Below, piece after piece: positions 20,985 through 30,980 of a stretch of DNA of 31,510 nt (position 1 is its first letter; every line of letters begins with the position of its first letter). The notes under the pieces are model-generated. The model made no database searches. It was given only the letters and a program-made list of their open reading frames with translations, and was not told the DNA's origin. This DNA comes from Paracamarosporium sp. OC-R06-R3. Lineage: Eukaryota; Ascomycota; Dothideomycetes; Pleosporales; Didymosphaeriaceae. The position numbers were made by a program, and so were the translations under genes. The stretch lies in contig JACVRA010000502.1 of the NCBI GenBank assembly GCA_019828545.1, forward strand, positions 1-31,510, in the 5' to 3' direction.

Positions 20985-23057
20985 ATGGCTCCAAGTCTTC
21001 TACTGCCCACGGTGGAGCCGCAGCAATTCACACCTCCAGTAGTAAAGCAAGCACCGAGGTCGGGTGTTGATGGTACGGCGAGGCTGGAGGCTCAAGCTCC
21101 TGCTGGTTCTAATCTGTCATTTTCTTCTTCGTCACCTTCTGCCAATGGCAATGGCCACTCTGTTCGAGGGTTTGCGGACAGTAATGGGGCCCCAGCGGGC
21201 CAGCGTGGGGAACAGTTTATCACTTCTCAAACGCTTCATGAGCAATCAAAGAACTTTGCCTCTGGTAATCCAGGCGCAAATGGCACGACTAAGAAACCGA
21301 ACATCCTTTACATCATGGCCGATCAAATGGCTGCACCTTTGCTTAAGATGAACAACCCTGACTCGGTGATCAAAACTCCAAATCTCGACGAACTCGCTCG
21401 GACTGGTGTCGTCTTCTCTTCTGCGTACTGCAACTCGCCGCTGTGCGCTCCGTCTAGGTTCACAATGTGTACTGGACAGTTGCCGTCTAAGATTGGTGGT
21501 TACGACAATGCTTCTGTCCTCAACCCTGATGTTCCTACTTACGCTCATTATCTACGCCGCGAGGGTTACGAGACGGTTCTTGCAGGCAAGATGCACTTTA
21601 TCGGCCCAGACCAGCTTCACGGGTTTGAGCACAGGTATGTAATTTCAATGCAGCTTTCTCAACTTTGCTGACTTATCAATCAGGCTGACTTCTGACATTT
21701 ATCCCGGTGACTTGGGATGGACTGTCAATTGGGATAAACCTGACGAGCGCCAAGAATGGTACCACAACATGTCTTCAGTCATGCAGGCCGGTCCGTGTGT
21801 CCGCTCGAACCAGCTGGATTATGACGAGGATGTGATGTACAAGGTATGCTAATTCCAAACGTTTGTTTACGACACTACATAGCCTACTCTACCTCCACCC
21901 CTCATGAGATTTACTGACGCCTGGCTATCAGTCCTCGCAATACCTTTACGACTGGGCTCGCTCTGATCCTAAGACTCGCCGGCCATTTGCTTTGACAGTA
22001 TCTCTCACTCATCCTCATGATCCATACACTATGACTAGAGATTATTGGGATCGATACGAGGATGTTGACATTCCTCTACCAAAAGTTCATATCGATCGTG
22101 AAAATCAAGACCCTCATTCACAACGACTGATGAAGGCAGTGGACCTCTGGGACAATCCGATCCCCGAGGAAGCCGCCATTCGTGCTCGGCGAGCGTATTT
22201 CGGTGCTTGCACGTTCGTCGATGACCAGATCGGAAAGCTCGTCCGAATCCTGAAAGATTGCTACCTGGATAATGATACTATTATCGTGTTTTCAGGAGAC
22301 CATGGCGACATGCTCGGCGAACGCAATCTATGGTATAAGATGTCCTGGTTCGAGAATAGCGCTCGTGTGCCAATGATTATCAACTATCCGCCCAAATTTG
22401 AGCCAAAGCGGGTTACCGAGTCGGTATCGACCATGGATCTACTACCAACCTTTGTGGATCTGGCAGGTGGTGATCCTTCGGCTGTCTTACCTGTGGACGG
22501 CGTCAGTCTATATGATTATCTTGTTTCAAACGAAGCAGGCAAAGACGAAGTCTTTGGTGAATACATGGGAGAAGGCACCGTTACACCCGTTTACATGATA
22601 CGGCGTGGCCCTTGGAAGTACACCACATCTCTGGTCGATCCTCCTCAGCTCTTCAATCTAGTGGAAGATCCTCAAGAGCTCGTCAACCTGGCTACTTCAT
22701 CCAAATATGCGCAGACTTTTGCAGCTTTCGAGGCCGAAGCGAAGAAGAAATGGAACTTTACTGCAATCCATACGGATGTGTTAGCCGCTCAACGCAGACG
22801 CCAACTCTGCTGGAGCGCACTGCAACTCGGTAGGTCTTATCTTGCATCTAAGTGTGTATAACATGCTAATAAACATAGGCCGAAAGGAGACGTGGGATTA
22901 CCAGCCTCCAGGCATAGAAAAGGACCGGTATATCCGTTCTCACATTCCACTCGACGACCTTGAACGTCGCGCACGTTTCCCTGTAGTTGACTACCTTGGA
23001 CGAGAGAAGTCAGCAGCCGCAACCCATCACGGCCTCGCTGGCGCGGCCGGAGAGTGA
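20985..23057 (+). CDS. Choline-sulfatase-like enzyme (type I sulfatase)
   Basis: Four exons (20985-21634, 21684-21843, 21932-22829, 22879-23057) give 628 residues; the introns are 49, 88 and 49 nt. After a low-complexity Ser/Ala/Gly N-terminus of about 100 residues, the sulfatase fold starts at PNILYIMADQM (105-115), where D113 is a metal ligand. SPLCAPSR carries the Cys (C154) that is converted to formylglycine, the catalytic nucleophile. FSGDHGDMLGERNLWYKMSWFENSARVP is the second metal/substrate region. The DQ pair in place of DD, and the C-terminal segment DYQPPGIEKDRYIRSHIPLDDLERRARFP, are typical of choline sulfatases, which split choline-O-sulfate into choline and sulfate (sulfur supply or osmolyte recycling). 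No signal peptide, so probably intracellular. Start 20985 is the first in-frame ATG; a later start is possible because the N-terminus is poorly conserved in type. No choline transporter or oxidase lies beside it. Confidence 0.88.
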
Positions 23058-23255
23058 TATCCGGTGGCCAACAAGTCCGTTTTCATTCCCATCATGTCTT
23101 GACATTTTCTGCGCAATTTGGTATCATGGTTAGTTTTGGTCATTTGGATAGCGGGTTGGATGCTCGCCACAGTATGCATTTGTTGCATCCATGAATTTGT
23201 GGTCATTTAGTTCTTGTAGCGTTCAAGCGGTTTGAGGGCGACGATTTGAGTGTGG

Positions 23256-23261
23256 AATAAA
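23256..23261 (+). terminator. Candidate polyadenylation signal AATAAA
   Basis: A perfect AATAAA lies 199 nt after the sulfatase stop codon, followed by T- and TG-containing sequence (CTCCGGTGTATATTT). Placement fits a fungal 3' end, but such hexamers are not obligatory in fungi. Confidence 0.4.
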
Positions 23262-23463
23262 ACTCCGGTGTATATTTACGGATCGACAAGCTTCTCCAAT
23301 ATATTAGAGCTATTGAACCCACTTTTGTAAAGCATCATTCTTTTTTCCAAGTAAACTTGACAAGGTTAAACCCTCTGATTCACGTTGACATACGCGTTGA
23401 CATTCACATCACCCCGCATTGGTTCTGGCCGTTGGGTTGCTCGGCCTAGTTTCACCATTAGCG

Positions 23464-23473
23464 CACGTGACGT
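23464..23473. promoter_or_regulatory. Overlapping CACGTG and TGACGT cores upstream of RAD6
   Basis: CACGTGACGTGATG contains an E-box core (CACGTG, 23464-23469) overlapping a CRE/bZIP half-site (TGACGT, 23468-23473), about 150 bp upstream of the RAD6 start. Either bHLH or bZIP factors could bind; which does is unknown. Confidence 0.35.
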
Positions 23474-23620
23474 GATGCTCTCCGCCCGCGCCTTCGACGT
23501 ACAGGAAGCCACATCCGCGCATAAACTCCACACAACTCGTATACCTAACTCGATCGACCCAAACAAAATCGCCGCTTTCCAAAGCACTCTATCAGCTTCA
23601 CCTTGAAATAGACCAAGGCC

Positions 23621-24281
23621 ATGTCTACCGCTGCTCGCCGTCGTTTGATGCGAGACTTCAAGGTGCGCCACCCGAGGATCGCTGCAGTTTGGCCCTGCAG
23701 CACACGGCCGACGCAAACGTGCAGGTCTTTGTACCAAAAGCAAGACTGACATGGTGCTACAGCGCATGCAAACAGACCCACCCGCCGGCGTCTCTGCATC
23801 TCCCATCGCCGACAATGTCATGACATGGTACACCGCCCGCACGCGACACCGCCTCCGATAGCGACACTCACAAGGTCACAGGAACGCCGTCATTATCGGG
23901 CCCGCAGACACTCCCTTTGAGGATGGAACGTTTAGGCTGGTCATGCATTTCGAGGAGGCATACCCGAACAAGCCGCCTGGCGTCAAGTTCATCAGTCAGA
24001 TGTTCCATCCCAACGTATACGGCACGGGAGAGCTCTGTCTAGACATCCTGCAGAATAGATGGAGTCCGACGTACGATGTGGCGGCCATTCTTACCAGCAT
24101 CCAGAGGTGGGTCGTACTGTACCCTTGCGGGAGGCTGCTCATACTGACCGCGCGCAGCTTGCTTAACGACCCGAACACCTCATCACCCGCGAACGTTGAG
24201 GCGTCAAACCTTTACAAAGACAACCGCAGAGAATACACGAAGCGCGTGCGCGAGACGGTAGAGAAGAGCTGGGAGGACTAG
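23621..24281 (+). CDS. RAD6: Ubiquitin-conjugating enzyme E2, RAD6/UBC2 type (uvsJ/mus-8 ortholog)
   Basis: Four exons (23621-23662, 23763-23827, 23882-24106, 24158-24281) give 151 residues, the standard length of RAD6 proteins in filamentous ascomycetes, which lack the acidic tail of yeast Rad6. It takes ubiquitin from E1 and, with RAD18- and BRE1-type E3 ligases, modifies PCNA (post-replication repair) and histone H2B (family knowledge). The N-terminus [16 protein letters not shown] is the conserved E3-contact helix. The HPN motif is at 78-80, and the catalytic Cys is C88 in [14 protein letters not shown]. Introns are 100, 54 and 51 nt; the second ends at GTCACAG, not at the AG 7 nt earlier, as the conserved TWNAVIIGP requires. 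The gene sits between sulfatase and kinesin, all on the plus strand but separately promoted. Confidence 0.96.
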
Positions 24282-24978
24282 GGAGGGCAGGTATGCTGGA
24301 TGATGCTTGACGACGGTAACATGACAAGATATCGGCACGATGCATGAGAGGAGTTCATCTGGTATCGGATCAGAGGCTACGCTCGGGCTGGCTGTTCGGG
24401 GTCTGCTTTTTACATAGCGAAGGCGTTAGGGGTCCTGTTCGGTCCAATACACGGCGAAGTGGCGTTATCGGCGCTTTTCGCCTCGCCAATGTGCATGCAA
24501 ATATCTGTTTTGAAGTGTTGTCCTTGAAGCTTGTGCACCTGTACTGTACTGCCAGCGAAGCGTGGGCCGGTGAACCCTGGGACGTCACGGGCGGCGCGGC
24601 GGGGACGCAGTCGCGCTAACAGCATCAACAGACGCACGCTGTTGACTCGGCCACGGTCTGTGCAAGGCTTCCCTACCCGCCCTCTGCACGCCCTCTTTCA
24701 CTGCGCGCTCTGCTTCTAACTCACCCCTCTACCGTCCTTTTGCAAGGCTGCGCTATTCTGAAACAGGCAGCGACCCATTTTCCCCTGGATAGCGGGCGGG
24801 GCGTCTAATCTCCTGCCTGTACCGTCCTGTACCGCGACCGCGCCGAGGCCTTCAAATACCTCCACCTTGACGTACCACAGCAGTAGCCCGCAGCGACGCA
24901 CGCACAACGCACGCAGCCAGGATCGCAACGGACAGCTAAGGAGTGGCCGCTGGGCCGAGAGCGAGACTGTTGCCCGTC
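24282..24978. other. Intergenic: RAD6 3' flank and kinA promoter
   Basis: The GC-rich right half (24590-24960) is the kinesin upstream region. It contains a GACGTCAC (CRE-like) site at 24591-24598 and a 10-bp-phased repeat listed separately. Short open frames here match nothing known. Confidence 0.6.
24816..24834. promoter_or_regulatory. Tandem CCTGTACCG repeats at 10-bp spacing upstream of kinA
   Basis: CCTGTACCG occurs at 24816-24824 and 24826-24834, exactly one helical turn apart, about 145-160 bp before the kinesin start codon. The phasing suggests a same-face protein site. No known factor is assigned. Confidence 0.35.
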
Positions 24979-27900
24979 ATGTCGTAAGTGGCATCGACGC
25001 TGAGGTGATTCCGAGTGCCATGCTTGCTAACAAGACACACTAGGAGCTCTAACACCATAAAAGGTGCGCTTTGCCTTGCTCTCCCGGTAGCACCAGCGAC
25101 AATGTAGAGTACTAACGTGTCAGTGCAGTGGTGGCACGTTTCCGCCCGCAGAACAAAATCGAAATAGCGAGCGGCGGAGAGCCCATTGTCGAGTTCAAAG
25201 ATGAGGACACCTGCTCGATCTCGGTACGTCTTCTAGAGCTGCAACTGGATCCTAGGGGTTTATCGCTGACGGGTATGTGTACTACAGTCGAAAGAGGCCT
25301 CCGGGTCCTTTACCTTCGACCGTGTCTTCGATATGACTTCGCGACAGAACGAGGTTTTTGACTATTCGATCCGACCCACTGTAGATGATATCCTCAACGG
25401 CTACAACGGAACCGTGTTCGCGTACGGTCAAACAGGTGCCGGAAAATCGTATACAATGATGGGTACCGGCATCGAGGATGAGAAAGGCAAAGGTATCATC
25501 CCGCGAATCGTTGAACAAATCTTTGCCAGCATACTATCGTCCGCAAGCGATATTGAATACACGGTCAGAGTCTCATACATGGAAATCTACATGGAACGGA
25601 TTCGAGATCTTTTGATGCCGCAAAACGACAACCTACCGGTGCACGAAGAGAAGAACAGAGGCGTATACGTGAAGGGTCTGTTGGAGGTCTACGTCTCGAG
25701 TGTGGAGGAGGTTTATGAAGTCATGCGACGAGGTGGAGAAGCCAGAGCAGTGTCTGCCACGAACATGAACGCAGAGTCTTCACGATCACACTCTATCTTC
25801 GTTATCACGGTTTCGCAAAAGAACGTCAGCAACGGGTCGATGAAGAGTGGTCAGCTCTTCCTAGTTGATCTTGCTGGTTCCGAAAAAGTAGGCAAGACTG
25901 GCGCAAGTGGACAAACATTGGAAGAGGCGAAGAAGATCAACAAGAGTTTGAGTGCTCTCGGCATGGTCATCAATTCCTTGACTGACGGAAAATCCTCACA
26001 TATTCCCTATCGAGACTCAAAACTTACTCGTATTCTACAAGAATCGCTCGGTGGTAATTCGCGGACTACTTTGATTATCAATTGCTCACCAAGTAGTTAC
26101 AACGATGCGGAAACACTGAGTACGTTACGGTTCGGTATGCGAGCAAAGTCGATCAAGAATAAGGCCAAGGTCAACCAGGAACTCAGTCCCGCAGAACTCA
26201 AAGCGATGCTCAAGAAGGCCCAAGGCCAGATCACGACGTTCGAAGGCTATATTGCGTCCCTTGAAGGCGAGGTCCAACTTTGGCGAGGGGGTGAATCTGT
26301 CCCTAAAGAGCGGTGGGTGCAGGCTCTTGAGTCGGCCACAACAGGCAAGAAACCACCTTCAACACCTACACGCGCGCAAACTCCCTCCAGACTAGACGCC
26401 ACGAAGAACTCGGAAACGCCATCAAGACCGGACTCGAGGTTAGATGTCGAGCGAGCCGGTACACCTAGCATCCCTCTCGACAAAGACGAAAAAGACGAGT
26501 TTCTTCGAAGAGAGAATGAGCTTCAGGACCAGGTCGCAGAAAAGGAAAGTTTGCTTGAAAAAGCCAATGAACTGTTAAAGGCTGCGAGAGAGGAACTTTC
26601 TTACTTCAAGGAGCGCGATTCCAAGTCAAACAAAGATACCGAGCGGATGGCAACCGAGCTGAACGAGCTGAAGATGCAGATTGAGAAGCTCAATTTCGAA
26701 GGCAAGGAGGGGCAGATCACAATGGACGGTTTGAAGGATGCCAATGCAGAACTCACAGCCGAGCTTGATGACGTAAAGCAACAGCTTCTGGACGCCCGAA
26801 TGAACGCAAAGGAGACAACTGCTGCAATGGACGAAAAGAAGAAGAAGAAGGCAGAGGCCATGGCACAGATGATGGCAGGCTTCGATCTCGGCGGAGAAGT
26901 TTTCAGCGACAACGAACGCAGCATTGGAGAGATTCTGAAACAACTAGATGCACTTAAGGAGCTGAGCTCGTCCGGCGAGGCTATTGCACCTGATGCCATT
27001 CAGGAAGTGCGCGAGAAACTCGTTGAAACCCAAGGCATCGTGCGACAAGCGGAATTATCTCTTAGCAATCGAAACGAACTGGACGATGTACATAACCGAC
27101 GAAGAGAAGCACTGGAACAACGCCTTGCAAGCCTACAGCAGTCCTACGAAGAGCTATGCGAGAAGAACCTATCTGAAGCAGACAGGGACGAGATCAAGAG
27201 CCGGCTGGCTGAAGCATACGAAGCCCGCCAAGAGGGCAACATTGAACTTGTTCAAGAGCTTAAGGATGACCTGGCCCGAAAATCCGAAAAGAACTCAGAG
27301 CTGGCGGCTGAGATCGAGACCCTACAACAGCGTATCAAGAGTGGTGCCATTGCTAATGGCGTAGCAAATGGCATCAACGGCAAATCGGTTCAGCAGCAAA
27401 TTGCCGAGTTTGACAACATGAAGAAGAACCTGATGCGGGATCTACAGAACAGATGTGAACGGGTAAGTCGTTCTTCATTGCTACCGCCTAAGATCCGAGC
27501 ATTAACCTTTTTTGGATAAATAGGTCGTCGAGCTTGAGATATCGCTAGACGAAACGCGCGAGCAGTACAACAACGTCCTTCGGACGTCGAACAACCGCGC
27601 TCAGCAAAAGAAGATGATGTTCCTGGAGCGCAACCTCGAACAACTCACCGTTGTCCAACGCCAGCTCGTTGAGCAGAACTCCAGCCTCAAGAAGGAAGTT
27701 GCCATCGCGGAACGCAAGCTCATCGCTCGTAACGAGCGGATACAAAGTCTGGAGCAGCTTCTGCAAGACAGCCAGGAGAAGCTTACCGCTGCGAACCATC
27801 GGTATGTGGATAAATTTTCTTCTGTCCTCCCTTCCTTACAAAAGCCGAGTTCTACAAGGAACAACGTCCACGTCGATCTTATATCTCATACTATTTATTC

Positions 27901-28267
27901 CAACGGCAAAGAGAATACTTGTCCAAGCCATCCTGACTCTCTTTTGTACCATGTTTCCTCTTACTCCTTCCCTACACTAGCTAGATAGGCAGAGACTAAC
28001 AAGCTATCTAGGTTTGAAGCACAACTCACAGCCGTCAAAGAGCGTCTCGAAGCCGCCAAGCAGGGCTCTACCCGCGGTCTCGGATCACCCACTGCCGGTG
28101 CCTCCTTCGCATTTGGTGGCGCCGTCGGATCGCGTGTTGCCAAACCCATCCGTGGCGGTGGCCCCGTTCAAGATGGCCCCGTGCTTCCTGTGCTAAGCAA
28201 CTTACAGGCACAAGAAGCTGGCGCCCAACAGAGCGGGAAGAGGACAAGCTGGTTCTTTAAGGGTTAG
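24979..28267 (+). CDS. kinA: Conventional kinesin heavy chain (kinesin-1)
   Basis: Six exons (24979-24983, 25044-25063, 25129-25223, 25288-27462, 27524-27801, 28012-28267) give 942 residues. The protein is a plus-end microtubule motor that carries vesicles, nuclei and dynein toward hyphal tips (family knowledge). The motor domain covers 1-330: P-loop GQTGAGKS (87-94), switch I SSRSH (204-208), switch II DLAGSEK (234-240). The stalk from about 340 on is long charged coiled coil, broken by a Ser/Thr/Pro/Arg hinge around 390-440. The tail has VAKPIRGGG, which corresponds to the IAK autoinhibition/cargo motif. The first two coding exons are only 5 and 20 nt; they are needed to build the conserved start MSSSNTIKVVARFRPQN. 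Intron 5 is long for this window (210 nt) and has an ACTAAC branch-like site. No defect is seen. Confidence 0.95.
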
Positions 28268-29256
28268 TCTGAGTACGCATAGCGATTTGATCTGCATCTT
28301 GGATATCCATCTTCTCTTAGGGCGAAGGCGTTTGGAGCGAGCAAGAGGCGGGATGGTCGTCTGTGTACGCGAACGAACGTGTTAATGAAGATCATGCGTG
28401 CTCTGTGATGCGGTTAGATGCATACTTGGGAGTTTGGGTTGCTGGGTGGCCAGATAGCTTTTATATCCCAAGACTAGTGTTATTTACTTTGTCACCATGT
28501 CGTCTTGTCTGAGGTTATCATTGAAAACGCCTGCACTCGTTGAGAATATGCCTAAATAGTAGGTGAGGAGTTTAGAGTACGTGGTGGAAGACTTGGCACT
28601 TGAGCAGATGAAAGCCACTAAGAGGTCTTTGAGGGGGAAGGGTGTAAGACTTGACGGCGAGCATGGGGAATGGAGTTGATTAGGAGATGTTCGTGGCGAA
28701 CCATGAGTAGCATCTAGATGTACACTTTGAAGCACATCAGATGGATATCGGAGTGTAAGTCTGTATGTCACACTATGCAACGTTTAGACTAGGTGCGCAC
28801 ACTTACCCAAGCATATATTGCAATTTGATTTGCTTGCCCGCCTCACGCGTCTTAGTGTATATGTGTAATGGCATGGTGAGCGCAAACTTCCAAGTATTAT
28901 TTTTGTAGTTGATGTAATCATCCATAACCGTGACCTGAGTTGCACACGTTGACAACGTTAATGTTTGTCCATTCCTCTTCGATATTAGAAATATCTAGAA
29001 CAAGAAGTCGTAAGTAAGAAGTAATCATCATTTCGAAATAATAGCCAAAGAGCAACGCGACCCCCACGCTCGATCGGAGCGGGATATCGAACCTGTTGCG
29101 CAACAGATACCTGCCAATCTCTCCATCAAGCCTTAAGCCAAGCTATTATACCCACCACGAGAGCGCCTGGAACAGCATTACGAAAGATGACTGCCGGCAA
29201 AAATACCGATGCGACGAACGATTTGCGGCCACAGGGGTTCTCGCACGCTTCCTGTT

Positions 29257-29283
29257 TCAGGCAGGTTCAGGCATGGTCAGGCA
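29257..29283. promoter_or_regulatory. Triple TCAGGCA repeat at exact 10-bp spacing
   Basis: TCAGGCA starts at 29257, 29267 and 29277, three copies each one DNA turn apart, about 95-120 bp upstream of the TATA box of the small secreted gene. Intervening bases differ (GGT, TGG), so the conserved 7-mer is not just part of one long perfect repeat. This looks like a multi-site operator; the binder is unknown. Confidence 0.45.
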
Positions 29284-29374
29284 CCAACCTCTGCATCTGC
29301 ATAGCAACACCACTTCATAACCTTAGAGACGTTGCGACCGCTGATCGAAATGGCGCCGTGATGCGTTGAGGCTG

Positions 29375-29381
29375 TATATAA
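29375..29381 (+). promoter_or_regulatory. TATA box of the small secreted gene
   Basis: A canonical TATATAA, flanked on both sides by the same octamer GCGTTGAG (29363-29370 and 29382-29389). About 30 bp downstream the sequence becomes C/T-rich, a typical fungal start region. It lies 145 bp before the start codon, which implies a leader of roughly 110-120 nt. A consensus TATA box suggests a highly or inducibly expressed gene. Confidence 0.6.
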
Positions 29382-29525
29382 GCGTTGAGTGGCGCGCAGC
29401 CGGTCGTGCATCCCAGTCTGTCTTTCACCAAATATTCAACTCTATCTCTTTCTAATCGCTCTTTACTCGCGCCTGGTCGCTCGCAGTACACTCTTTAAAT
29501 CTATTCTTATCTCTGATTGACTAAA

Positions 29526-29897
29526 ATGAAGTTCACCGCCATTCTCGCTCTCTTCAGCGCTGTCGCGCTCACCAATGCCCTCGCTATCCGCCAAGCCAAC
29601 TCGCAGACCTTCACTGGTGCCCTTGGTGGCATATCCGCAACGCCTATCCTTGATTCGGGCGATGAAAAACGCCCTTTCTCCGTAGCAGGCGCTACTTTCG
29701 TTAACCTCAGCGCGGCACTCCAACGTTCTTGCGACCAGCAGTTCAACGCCTGTGCAAACCTTGCAAACGGCGGCAGCGAGGAGGTCGCGTTTGCTGATTG
29801 CCAAGCCCAGAAAGGTATATTGATTCGCGGATATAACACCTTCCTTGAGACTTATGCTGACGATGTCATAGACCAGTGTGATGCTGCGAGTGGATAA
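29526..29897 (+). CDS. Small secreted cysteine-containing protein, with a probable in-frame intron
   Basis: Start M-K-F-T-A-I-L-A-L-F-S-A-V-A-L-T-N-A-L-A (residues 1-20) is a clear signal peptide, followed by IRQ as in many fungal secreted proteins. The open frame is continuous for 123 residues. However, 29815-29871 (57 nt) has a GTATAT donor, a GCTGAC branch-like site and a CATAG acceptor, and its removal keeps frame, giving 104 residues ending ADCQAQKDQCDAASG. I favour splicing because it yields an evenly spaced four-Cys mature protein (SCDQQFNAC ... DCQAQKDQC) similar in style to a common ascomycete secreted family. Function is unknown; it could be a wall, conidial or effector-like protein. 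The promoter has a consensus TATA box, consistent with strong expression. Confidence 0.82.
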   Translation: MKFTAILALFSAVALTNALAIRQANSQTFTGALGGISATPILDSGDEKRPFSVAGATFVNLSAALQRSCDQQFNACANLANGGSEEVAFADCQAQKGILIRGYNTFLETYADDVIDQCDAASG

Positions 29898-30891
29898 GCG
29901 TAATGGCAGAAGCCATTCGGCAGGATATTGAAGTGGATGTGAAGCCAACGAACATGCTGGGCATCTTGGATAAGGTTGGACCTTCGCAATGATGACTGAT
30001 GACTCTAGGCTCTACTGGGTAGGCCTTTTATGAATGTTCAAGGTTAGATTTGTATAAGTGGTCGCCAATTATCAATGAATTAAGGGCATATACCATCTTA
30101 TCCTTACCACCACCACTGAGCTCTCACCCATATGTCAGAACCGTGCGGTAGTGAGCAGGTTCAACAATGCAGTTGTAGCGAGCCTCGGTGCCAATGAAGA
30201 GAAAATGGAGCCCAACACTGTTGCCTTGCAGGCAGAATGCAAGAGTCTCGAGGTCACTCTTATGGCGCTTAAACGAGCCAGCTTTCGTTCGACGTCACCC
30301 TTCTTCGCAGAACCCTCTTCCCTTTGGGTCAGATTTGCCAACCAAGATGCATGGAATAGCCGTCTTTCAAGCGCGTATCTTGTATTTTCGTCGTAAGAAT
30401 GGACCAGAAGATGATTATTGGGATGCTACATTGTTGCGCCCAAGGCCCCAAAGAACAATCTCGGCACCTTTATCACAATCTCAATGTACAATAGAGAAAA
30501 CACCATTGGGAAAATATTACCTACCAACCTGTATCGAACGAGAAAGTCTCAAGCTGTTGAGCTGAAGCCCCACTTGACCAAAGCAATGAGGACTCGGTTA
30601 TGGTAAAAAGTCGTCGTAAGCTGCAGTGAGAGACGACGCTAGGTCATCCATAACTATGATATGACATATATTCGTGTCTTCCATTCTGATCAAGTGGAGA
30701 TTGTTAGACGCCTTCGGACATCCTCTTCCAACGAGGATTGGGCGATCTAAATGATCAAGAGAGGACGCAGCGCTTCAGTCGGGATTCATCTAATGGATGG
30801 TGGGTAAAGTACCACACATACTGACCGTAGGTACGATGCAGTGAAGCGAAGATCGTTTGTCCAGGCGAGACACGATGTCGCATCGGGGATA
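29898..30891. other. Intergenic, no gene recognised
   Basis: Between the small secreted gene and the right transposon end. Short overlapping open frames (for example 30151-30396 and 30188-30565 on plus) show no domain or signal peptide. The first about 200 nt are probably 3' UTR. No RNA gene is seen. Confidence 0.55.
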
Positions 30892-30902
30892 ACGTGTCTG
30901 TG

Positions 30903-30932
30903 CGCGTAACGATCGGATTCGCGTAACGATCG
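30903..30932 (+). repeat. Paired 13-nt subterminal direct repeats of the right transposon
   Basis: CGCGTAACGATCG occurs at 30903-30915 and 30920-30932, identical and separated by the 4 nt GATT. The 13+4+13 layout equals that of the left element, although the repeat sequence is different. Probable transposase binding sites (inferred). Confidence 0.75.
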
Positions 30933-30980
30933 CTGAACAACAAACCACCCTAATCTTCAACGCGTCATAACTGTATCAAC

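Larger units (their letters stand above)
23058..23620. other. Intergenic: sulfatase 3' flank and RAD6 promoter
   Basis: AATAAA at 23256-23261 is a likely polyadenylation signal for the sulfatase gene, about 200 nt past its stop. The right half is the RAD6 upstream region with a CACGTG/TGACGT cluster. No open frame of note. Confidence 0.6.
28268..29525. other. Intergenic: kinA 3' flank and promoter of the small secreted gene
   Basis: A 1.26 kb stretch with open frames under 100 codons and no domain. The left part is the kinA 3' UTR. The right 350 bp form a well-marked promoter (phased triple repeat, TATA box, C/T-rich initiator region), listed separately. AT-rich tracts near 28880-29040 show no gene. 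Confidence 0.6.
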
